From NCBI RefSeq assembly GCF_000002985.6, contig NC_003280.10, positions 14,504,501 through 14,568,500 of the forward strand: a stretch of 64,000 nt of DNA. The letters run 5' to 3'. The notes beneath the pieces were generated by a model. It had not been told where the DNA came from. It made no database searches and saw only the letters and a list, made by a program, of their open reading frames with translations. The position numbers were made by a program, and so were the translations under genes. Every line of letters begins with the position of its first letter. The stretch's first letter is position 1. The stretch is from Caenorhabditis elegans. Lineage: Eukaryota; Nematoda; Chromadorea; Rhabditida; Rhabditidae. This document shows positions 46,441 through 64,000 of this stretch, piece by piece.

Positions 46441-47875
46441 ATGCTGGGACTCGTTTGCAAAATACTCGTTGTGCTCTGCTTGTCTGTGCTCTGCCTCACA
46501 GTCTCAGCTGCTCCAGGTCAGTTTTTTTCCGTTGTTTTGAAGTTTTTGAGATACTGTAACAGTGGTTTTAAGTGTGTCTGGAAGTTTTGAATTTCAAAAA
46601 CTCGATTTTTTTTGGAAACTTGAAAAAAAAATCTTTTGAAACTCTTAAAATTAAAATCTACTAATTCAGAACTCCCAGTTTATATTTAGAATACAAATTT
46701 GCTCAACATTTTCTTTAAAGGAAAGATGGACGGAATTTTAATTTGCACCAAATGTCTTTTTTTCGGTTGACTCATTCACTAAAGTCGAGGGGGAACTTTC
46801 AAAATATTGGTTAAATTTTAAAAACACTACGACTGAAAATCTTTTTGCAAAAGTCTTTTTTGTAAACAATTTTTCAGAAAGAAACCATAAATTTCGTTAT
46901 TATCTAATTTTGCGAAAACTGAGATTTTGTTAGTAAACGAAAAAAAAAATTATGATACAATTCAGAAAATTTTTAAGTAAAATTTTTTAATTAAACAAAA
47001 ATTACCTTTTTTTTATTTCTGAAATTTCAGTCAACTTTGCTACCGTAGTCACTTTTACGTAAACACTCAGATATGTTAGTACTTTTTTCTTCCGAATAAG
47101 GCAAAAATTGAAAATTCTAAGAATCTCGGAACGGAACGAGAATTTTCTAACATTTAAATATTTCATGATTTTTTTGCGTCGTGTTTTTTCGTAAGAATTT
47201 TCTAACAAGAAAATTGAGGTGAGTAATGTTTTTCTGCCAATCACCTTGTCACTTTTTTTAGCTGTAGGTTTTTTTGTGAATTTTTCTTCTGAAAATCTTC
47301 AACATTTGCGCTTTTTTTGATTATTTTTTTGAACAAATAAGAAATTGTTTCGTCTCAAATTTTTTTACAGAAAAATAAAAAAAAAAAGTTATTTAGACAT
47401 TTGTTTTATATTTAAAAAAATATTTCCGCTGCAAACGAAAGGCGGAAATGTTTTTTTTTTGATAATTTGTGACGTCACATCACATTTCGAGTAATTGGGT
47501 TTCAATGTGATTTTCGTGACATTTTTTTATAATTTTTCAAACAACTTTCTCATGATTATTTATAAAATTGATATTTCCCCGAAATTCTAAATTTAGCAAG
47601 ATGCCACGAAAATTTTTTTGAAAAATAATAAACAATTTCCCGAAAATCCACACAAAATTTGTCTGTAGAACCTGAAATATTTGTCAAAAACAAAAAAAAA
47701 ATCCACATAGAATTTTAACCCAATTTCTCTTTCAGGACTCTTCGAGCTGCCGTCCCGTTCCGTACGGCTGATCCGTTCGGATCCGTCGGCCTACGATGGA
47801 TATGAGAACAGTTTCTACCGGGGATATGGTTCCGACAATCAGCAATTCCGATTCAATTCTCCTCAAAATTGGTAA
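46441..47875 (+). CDS. nlp-41: Neuropeptide-like protein precursor NLP-41
   Basis: Two exons (46441-46516, 47736-47875) encode a 71-aa precursor. A strong signal peptide (KILVVLCLSVLCLTVSA) is followed at once by the peptide APGLFELPSRSVRLI and then Arg-Ser, matching what I recall as the NLP-41 peptide. The remainder (SDPSAYDGYENSFYRGYGSD then NQQFRFNSPQNW) has single Arg residues and might give further peptides. Processing after a lone Arg rather than a dibasic site would be needed for the C-terminal cut; this is inference. The 1219-nt intron lies one base into the Gly codon of the peptide, so both exons are needed to make it. A TTTCAG acceptor 14 bases before the ATG suggests trans-splicing. 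The gene is convergent with mog-4, whose stop codon is about 300 bp away. Confidence 0.9.
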
Positions 47876-48173
47876 TTTCAGTGGAGGAGCAAAGCTACAA
47901 GAACGAATTCTGATAATTTATAAAATTTTGCAAAATGAGAGAATTATTTGTCGTCGCCGCTAATAAATCGTTTTTACATGTTTTTAAAATGTTTTTAGAA
48001 TAAAATTTAAAAATTTTTTATTGGACTAAAAAATTTCAGTCAATTTCAGCGGGTTTATGACAAAAGTCCGAGAAAAAATGAATAAAAAGTGGTGCGATTT
48101 TAACAAACAAAAAAAACACGAACAAAATAAATAGGTAATATACAACAAAAACTTTTTTTCGGCGCCAAAACAA

Positions 48174-57096
<8,923 letters not shown>

Positions 57097-57872
57097 TATC
57101 TGGAAAGTTGGATAATTACAGGAAAATTGAAATTATTAAGTGATGAATAATGATTTTTCAACAAAATTTTAGTTGAAAACCACGAAAAAATTCGAAACTC
57201 CTTGAGAAACTCATAAAAATCTATGAAAAACAAAAATAAATAAATAAAAATTATTTTTCGAAAGCGCCGGCAATTGTGTGCAAACACCGTCACGTCGGAT
57301 TGCAGACCCGAGGAATTTCGGATACACGGGGAGGCAAAGCTAACGTGGCTGAAGAAATTTCTACAGTAGTCCCATTTGGCTGACTGAATATTCAACGCGA
57401 ATAAGTTTTGTACACTATTGCGTACTCTGCGTACGCGCATTTTATTTGACGACAATTCGTTAATATCAGCTCTGGCTAAAAGCGCTTTTCTCATTATTTA
57501 AGCGAATAAAAGTCGAAAAAAAAATGTTTTGTGATACAGAATAGTAATTTAAAAAATAAAAAAGTGCATATTTTATGTTTCTCATTATGTTTCCACTGAT
57601 TTTCTGAGAAAAACCGAAAATTTCCTCTTTTTTCGATGAATTTTAGCTGAATAGTTTGTTTTTATCTAGTTTTTCTTCCGATTGACTGAATAACACATTT
57701 AATAACATCAATATAACGTTTAAAACATTCATTGTCTCGAAAACCAATATAAAACTCGTCAGAGAGGGATACTAAGTAGATATGCTGAACAAGGAAATGA
57801 GAGAGAAGAACATTAACCGAATGGGGAGGGGGAATAAAAAATCTGAACAGGAACGGAATATAAAGAACATTA
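57097..57872. other. mog-4 upstream region with repeat fragments
   Basis: No gene. Contains ACGGGGAGGCAAAGCTAACG at about 57328, also present near 59500 on the opposite strand, and GCGTACTCTGCGTACGCGC at about 57420, related to TACGCGCTCTGCGTAC at about 19234. These are short pieces of dispersed repeats. The mog-4 start codon follows an AG-poor region, so I cannot point to a trans-splice site with confidence. Confidence 0.5.
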
Positions 57873-59334
57873 TTAGAAAGAACAAGCATGGCTTGATCTT
57901 CTTGGCAGTCGTCTCCTTATCCTATCACTTCTTCTCGGCGTCCTTTTGATCATGCTACCGAGCAACGTGGCACGATCGAAGAGTTTCACAACGTTTTGAT
58001 ACTTTCGATCCACGAGTCGGGCTCCCAATTCAGCGAGGGTCCTCTCACGAAGCGTGTCGCATTTCTAGGAAATTTAGAAATTTTTAATTTTTAAAAATTA
58101 AAAAATAAGTAACACCTCAAGAATTCCATCGAAGTTTTGCTCCTTTGCAATAAGACGAACTTTTTTTTTACGGAATTGAACAGGTACGGCATGAAAACGG
58201 CTTCCTCGTTGAACGATGTTGAAGCTCCTTCACCATTGCACCTGAAAATCAACTTCTAAATTTTCAAATTTAAAGAAAATCCACATACTTATCCTCGGAA
58301 ACGAATCCAATATTCTGGTTGCTGAGTGGAATTGCTTCAAAGATTTTGATCAGATTTTTTTTTGAAATTTTCGATCACACATCTTGTATCCACCAAATCG
58401 CCGAGTGCTTCATGAACTTCAGACTTGTGCTTTCCAACCTCTTCCATGAGCTCCACCTCTTCTGCTTGGAACTTTTGATTGCCTTCGGACCGATCTGACT
58501 TGTAGTTTCTTCTCAAATAGTGGCTGATTGAGCAGTTGATCTTGCAGTCCTACTTTCTTTGGCTTCTTCTGCGGCACTTGAGCCCTTAAGAGCACTTATT
58601 GCTGCTTAACCTTCCTTATTAATACTTCGAACAGCTTCTTCTTGTTCGCATCTATTTCGAATTTTGTCTTGAAATCTTCCAATGCAGCGACAACGTAATA
58701 TCTGGAAATTATAAAAACATTAAGAGAAAATATTTTGAAAAAAAAATCGAAAATTGCACTGAATTCCTAGATTTTTCATTAAAATCGAAAAAAAAATTAT
58801 GAAATACGTGAGATTGAGTTTCAAATGTTACTAATTCAGAATCAGCATATATTTTTCTATATTTGAGTGGGTTTTCAGAAATATTGTACCATAATTTTTG
58901 GAAAAATTAAATTTTAATTCGAAATTGCACTGAATTTCTCGAATTTTTCACTAAAATCGAGAAACTAAATATGAAATACGCGAAATTGAGGTTCAAGACT
59001 TTTAATTCAGAATCAGCATATATTTTTCTATATTTGAGTGGGTTTTCAGAAATATTGTACCATAATTTTTGGAAAAATTTAATTTTTAATTCGAAATTGC
59101 ACTGAATTTCTCGAATTTTTCACTAAAATCGAGAAACTAAATATGAAATACGCGAGATTGAGATTCAAGACTTTTAAATTCGGAATCAGCACATATTTTT
59201 CCATATTTGAGTAGGTTTTCAGAAATATTGTACCATATTTTTTCGAGATATTTTGAATAATAACTTACTTTTCGACGTTTTTTGCCTTTGTCCGGTTTAA
59301 TCCATCGAATTTCGAAGCGGTTTGCGTAGATTAG
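57873..59334 (-). pseudogene. Decayed multi-exon gene, family unknown
   Basis: Several exon-like blocks with good splice sites and strongly coding-like residues: 59269-59334 (LIYANRFEIRWIKPDKGKKR), 58289-58701 (YYVVAALEDFKTKFEIDANK, later VELMEEVGKHKSEVHEALGD and IPLSNQNIGFVSED), 58116-58241 (GEGASTSFNEEAVFMPYLFN), 57873-58064 (KCDTLRERTLAELGARLVDR then KYQNVVKLFDRATLLGSMIK). The frame is broken by a TAA in the second block, by a shift within it, and by a shift at a run of nine A in the third, so no intact protein is possible. I do not recognise the parent family; the mixture of basic and heptad-like segments suggests a nuclear or coiled-coil protein. The intron between the first two blocks contains three tandem copies of a 171-bp unit. 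Confidence 0.65.
58751..59262. repeat. Tandem triplication, 171-172 bp unit
   Basis: The landmark AAATTGCACTGAATT begins at 58751, 58922 and 59094, so the period is 171-172 bp. All three copies share AATCAGCATATATTTTTC-type sequence, GGTTTTCAGAAATATTGTACC and a closing poly-T run. Copies 2 and 3 are closer to each other than to copy 1. It fills an intron of the pseudogene and includes a GTTTTCAG word that can mimic an acceptor. Confidence 0.9.
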
Positions 59335-59999
59335 CTGAAAACATTATGCTTATTCCACGTAGTAACAAGAAAAAACAAGAAAAAACAAGAAAAAACAAAG
59401 AAAAATAAGCATATAAGTCAAATTAAAAATGTTTATTCGATCAAAATTCTTAACCATAGGAGGCGGTGGCCTAGCCGGCGCAGCTCTCGCGGCCACGTTA
59501 GCTTTGCCTCCCCGTGCGATAGTTTTCATATGTATATTTTCAGAGAAATCTTTTATTAATGAAAAAAACATATTCAAACTTTGTGAATCTGAAGAACAAT
59601 ATCGATTAAAAACAAAAATTAAAAAAAAAAACACGGATAAATTAAAGACTAGTAGGTCTGTAAACTTTTTTCAAAATATATATGCGCCTTTAAAGGAGTA
59701 CGGTAGAATTTTAGAATATTTTATTGTGATTTATTGCGAAAATAATAAAAAAAATAGACCGCAAAGGAACAAAATTAAATAAAATTGATAAATATTAAAT
59801 CGAATTGGATAAACATTTACAACGAATAATCTGGATTATAATGCATTGCACAGTCTGCTGAAAAATAGTTCATTTTCAATAAGTTCCTGTCATTTTATTA
59901 TGTTCTTAAGAAAGCTATACCTTTACTTTAGTTTTCCGTGCACGTCATAATATTTGTTTAAATACAAAATTTTTTTTGCATTCAAGTTTTTTGGAGGAA

Positions 60000-60340
60000 T
60001 ATTGGGGTGGGGTTAGTAAAGAGATGTGATTGGGGTACTGTAGGATGATTATAGTTTCAGAAAAACTGAGTTTTTGTCTTCTGAAGTGATATAGGGTTGA
60101 AGTTAATAAAGGGGTGTGGTCGAGATACTGTAGTGTGTAGTACTGTAGAAGGAGTGTAGGATTACTGTAGAGCTACTGTAGTAAAGACTGCATGGAAACT
60201 GCAGGAGTACGGTAGTGTTGGAAAAATTGACAATTCGTCTTTTGAAGTGATATTGAATTGAGGTTCGTGGAGGGATATGGGGGTACTGTAGTGGTGCTGA
60301 TACTGTATGATTACTGTAAAAATAGTTAGTATCGTATAGT
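60000..60340. repeat. CTACTGTAG-type low-complexity cluster
   Basis: Many copies of GTACTGTAG/CTACTGTAG within 340 bp, a motif very common in C. elegans intergenic DNA. No coding capacity. Confidence 0.75.
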
Positions 60341-61208
60341 GTTTAGTCTTCCTATTCGCTTCGAGACCCATAACTGCAAGACAAATGCATGATTTTCAAA
60401 AAAAAAAATTAAATCGATTGTTGTCCTTCAGAATATTTTTTAGCAGGCAATGAACGTTAAGATTTTAACAAAATTCGCCGAAGTTTAAATTTGTAAATTT
60501 CAAAACACATTGTCTTGGCGGAAAATTCCAAACTTAATTTTTTGCTTTGAGTAACTTTAAGAAAATTCTGGATATTTTTAGAATCTTCAAGAAACTTCTG
60601 GGAGATACTGAAAAATTCAGGAATTTCTTGAAAAAAGTGAATAACTTTTGGATAATTTGTGGCATTTCTAAAAAAAGTTAACTGTTAGAAAATTAATCAA
60701 AGAATTGACTTGAATAAAAAAGTTAAAAGTAGTTCGAAAAATTACAGTACCCCTTCTTTAAAGGCACAGTGCAATTCCCCCACCAACTGTCTTATTTTTC
60801 CATTCAATGTTAATCGGAAAAACATCAAAACAGATGCTTCTTCACCATTCGGTCACACTGTGCGTAACCAGTTTAGGGGTCCGAACAATAGGGGAAAAGG
60901 AACGTTCAGGAAAAGTGTTTTGTCTTGTTCAAACCATTACGCCATTGAGTGGCCGAGAAATAAGTGAAATCGGTGGCCGAGTTTGAAAAATTATCTAAAA
61001 AACTATTTTAGAGTGATTTTTGGTGATTTTTCGCTTTGGAAACTGCACAAAAATCAGACTGTTCTTATTTTTTCGAAACTGTGGCACGGAAAAAATAGAA
61101 GGGGCAATAATCACAGTTGTGATTTTATAGCGATTTTTAATATTCAGATGAAATTTCGAAAAAAATGGCTGCCCACATTTTTAGCGAAACGGAAGATACA
61201 TATCATCG
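60341..61208. other. Gene-free stretch
   Basis: Repeat-derived DNA; the segment around 60740-60990 (CTTCTTTAAAGGCACAGTGC, GTGGCCGAGAAA, GTGGCCGAGTTT) looks like part of a dispersed element. The open frames across it are not supported by any family signal. Confidence 0.5.
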
Positions 61209-61535
61209 GTGGGCGACAATTCCCCTTCGGCAAATTTTTTGTCGACAAATTTGGCCAATCGGAATATTGCCGGCTTGTCGATTTGCCGGAAATATTCAAT
61301 TCCGGAAATTTTCCGATTTGCCGATTTGCCGGAAATTTTCAATTCCGGCAATTTGCCGATTCGCCGATTTGCCGTTTTGCCGGATATTTTCAATTCCAGC
61401 CGATTTGCGGGAAGTTTTCAATTTCGGCTACATATATGCCGATTTGCCGATTTGCGGGAAGTTTTCAGTTTCGGCTACATATATGCCGATTTGCCGGATA
61501 TTTTCAATTCCGGCAATTTGACCATTTGCCGGATC
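61209..61535. repeat. TTTGCCGG tandem array
   Basis: Begins GGTGGGCGACAATTCCCCTT and continues as a tandem series of CCGATTTGCCGGAAATTTTC / AATTCCGG units, including two copies of CGGCTACATATATGCCGATT. Related to the element at 15113-15505, which shares both the GGTGGGC start and the CCGGAATTGAA unit. Confidence 0.8.
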
Positions 61536-64000
61536 TGCTTTAGAAGAAGCATTTATTTACATTTCAAAACAAAAATGATCTGAAAATCTTAAAAACTGTT
61601 TTTATTTAAAAAAAATTCACTTTTTATAGACCATGTTTAAAGTTAATTGAAGAAAATAAGAATAAAAATCTCAAAATAAACCCAGTCTTGGCGCAAAACT
61701 CAAATTAAAAAAAGAATACATTGGCGCCAAAGTAAAATATGCCCAATTTCGGTGACATATGCAAAAATATTTGCAAAAATTCTTCTAAATTTTCTATATT
61801 TTATCCCAATATATATTCTTCTACTTTAATTTTTTCCCAAAAAAAGTTGGGCAAAAGCCAATAAATGGGCGGAGCATCAAAAAACGGATAATAGCCAAAA
61901 AAAACATCTGGAATTTCAGCAATTTCAAGTAGTTTTCCAGTTGTGTACCACCGTATCAGCACAATCATCTCTTTGTTTTCCATTTCAGTCAATTTCAGAA
62001 AACAATAGTAAATGGTTCATCGTCTCCCCCTTCGTGGAACCGAACCCCCACCCCCGGTGGCGACGGGCGGTCTTTTGTGAAAAAAGTGAATGAAGTAGAA
62101 ATCTGCATTTTTCCATCCATTACTTTTCGGCAAAGGTTTTCCTTTTACGCCGTGATTTTTCTTGAATAACATTTAAAAAAAAAATATTTTCCATTCTTCC
62201 ACTTTATATCATTGCCGAGAGCTGCCAAAAGTTTTGGACAGTTGCCGAAATAGTTGCCGAAAGTTGCCGGAGATCATCGGAAGTTTCCGGAAACTGTCGA
62301 AAGTAAGTTGGTGAAAGTTGGAAAACGTTGTCGGAAGTTGACGAAGTTGGTGAAAGTTAGCGAAAGTTGTCGTGAGGAGCTAAAAACTTCAAAATTCGAA
62401 CTAATATAGCCGACCAAGCATAGGTCTCCCTACAAAAACTTTGTGAACACTTTCTAACTTAAAGCAAATATTATTCCAGAAATTTCCAGCCCCTACCACT
62501 TTCAACATGCTTCTCATCATCCGTTTATACACATATTTAAGCACTTATAGTAGTAACCAATAATAACATGAAGGATCAGTCCGGTTACGGTCTTCAGAAC
62601 AAAAACACAGAAAGAGTAGTTCCACTTGTTCCTTATGGGCAAAAACATTCTCAGCTTCTTCTGGGGGAGAGATCATCAAACGGGTTTCGATTAGAATTTC
62701 CCCTATGAACATTGGCTGTCCGTTTTTTTTGTTGGTGTTCCACGCAACTATCTCATTATCGCCTACTTAATTAGAGATGGGTGCCGAGAAGTTGCCGGTA
62801 GTTTTTTTTTGATTGCGATTACCTAAACAGTACCCTTTGTGATCCGTCTTTTAAAAATTTGATCATTTGGAAAATTGTAAGAATGTGGCCAAGTTGCCAT
62901 ACCGTTGCCGAAGTGTTGCCAATTCTTGAGTTGGGTTTTAAAGTTTGAACTTCGGAGTTTTTGACCCTTTTGGACTTTTGGCACATTATGATATTTCTCT
63001 GCAAAATTTCAGAAATTTCCGGCAATTTTTAGGAAATTTCAGCGGCTTTCAGAACATCTGACTCCTAGCTCGGTACTTTCTGGCAACTTTCGCCAACTTT
63101 CGACATCTTTTTGCAACTTCCATCAATTTCCAACTTTCCCCAACTTTCCGGCATATTACGTCATTTTTTATCTCCTGGTTTTTTCGGCCACTTTCGCCAA
63201 CTTCCCTGCAACTTTCGGCAGCTTTCGCCAACTTTCGACACTCAAAATTTTTTTTTCATATTTAGGCAACGTTTGGCATCTATTTCGGCAACTTTCTTTT
63301 TTCAGCCATTTGTTGCAACTTTGGACAACTTTGGACAACTTTCGCCAACTTCCATCAAACTTCGGCAATTTGACTACCCCCCCCCCCCAAAATAAGTAAT
63401 TATCCGATGGAAATCAGGCTAATCAGTGAATGTCTCACTTCTTCCCCCTTCTACGGATTTCTTACCCCTGCTTTTTCTCTAAACCTCTTCACCTCGCACA
63501 CTATCTCCACCCTGTCTCAGCACGTCTTCGGAAAAACCGGATATATCTAAAGAGTGTGTCTCTTTATCCCAAAACGGCTTCGGTTTCGGTTATCGGCTGC
63601 CGCCGCCGCTGCTGTGACCGATTCCCCCTTTCCATTGTTTCTTCGCTTTTTCCGGACAATTGGCTTGAAGCTTTGTTATCAGTGGAAACCTGAAAGACTT
63701 GACCGGTCGGTGAATTTAGAAATTTTTTGATAAGAAACATTTGGTGATTTGATTTTAGACTTTTGGCTCTAACTTTAAGCAACATTTGTAACGACCCCAA
63801 TGAATAAAGTGTGGACCCCGGAAGAAAATTTTAGTAAGGGGGCCATTTAGTTTCCATTTTCCAAATTAAGAACGGATTGTTGGTGAAGCTACTGTGAAAT
63901 AGACGGGTCGACTTTTTGGATTTTTCTATAATTTTTTAAAATTTCTACCACTAGTTTTAAAGCTTGCGGAGCATTGAAAAAAATTCCTAGGAAGTGATTA
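61536..64000. other. Repeat-rich intergenic DNA, C/T-rich near the right end
   Basis: No gene can be assembled. GTTGCCGAAAGTTG repeats fill 62210-62370 and, inverted, 63080-63370, followed by a run of ten C (63377-63386). From 63430 to about 63680 the DNA becomes C/T-rich with a GC-rich core (GGCTGCCGCCGCCGCTGCTG at 63594-63613), unlike the surrounding sequence. In C. elegans this is often seen at promoters or long 5' UTRs, so a plus-strand gene may start to the right of the window. Confidence 0.5.

Noticed and set aside
59429-59782. Gly/Ala-rich open frame starting MFIRSKFLTIGGGGLAGAAL
   Set aside because: It rides on a GC-rich repeat island and continues as Lys/Asn run-on; no splice sites or family signal.
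61209-61583. Several long overlapping frames with repeated FADLPEIFNS-like words
   Set aside because: They are translations of the TTTGCCGG array in all frames, not protein-coding.
62035-62075. tRNA-like word GGGGTTCGGTTCC on the minus strand
   Set aside because: The B-box core should be GGTTCGANTCC; no A box or acceptor stem is present at the right distance.

Overview
The window is nematode nuclear DNA, almost certainly Caenorhabditis elegans. It is AT-rich with long A/T runs, and most genes carry many 45-60 nt introns with TTTTCAG acceptors, some with apparent SL trans-splice sites at the start codon. From gene content and order I read it as the right part of chromosome II, around cosmids F57C2 and C04H5. 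That placement rests on recognising spat-1, pot-2, gcy-29, nlp-41 and mog-4, not on a search. All gene models were spliced by hand; in each model given with exon coordinates (except the two pseudogenes and where stated) the phases close.

Left part (1-10.8 kb): the 3' end of a short-chain dehydrogenase (+), then small secreted or surface genes: an ET-module GPI-type protein (-), a PPP1R11/inhibitor-3 homologue (-), a secreted protein with three identical-spacing four-cysteine repeats (+), a convergent small cysteine-rich secreted protein (-), and a transthyretin-like (TTR) protein (-). 10.8-16.5 kb has no convincing gene but holds hairpins, TTTGCCG-type elements and decayed coding-like scraps.

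Middle part (16.5-36 kb): a tandem pair of BTB-domain paralogues (-), pot-2 (+), a defensin-like (CS-alpha-beta pattern) peptide (+), an APMAP/strictosidine-synthase-like beta-propeller (-) divergent from spat-1/Bora (+), the TRMT112 homologue (+), a C-type lectin (-), a second defensin-like peptide (+), and a third BTB paralogue that is a pseudogene: part of its BTB domain is missing and a Tc1-type transposon sits in an exon.

Right part (36-64 kb): the 18-exon receptor guanylate cyclase gcy-29 (-), a 2.1 kb shared upstream region, the neuropeptide gene nlp-41 (+), and the DEAH spliceosomal helicase mog-4 (-, 10 exons with one 2.66 kb intron). Beyond mog-4 lies a decayed multi-exon pseudogene of unknown family with a 171-bp triplicated block in its intron, then 4.7 kb of repeat-rich DNA, ending in a C/T-rich stretch that may lead into a gene to the right.

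The genes are mostly functionally unrelated: housekeeping (mog-4, TRMT112, PPP1R11), cell cycle and telomere (spat-1, pot-2), sensory/neuronal (gcy-29, nlp-41), and fast-evolving secreted or BTB families. The most unusual content is the transposon-split BTB pseudogene, the pair of defensin-like genes with a shared intron position, and the three-repeat cysteine-rich protein.
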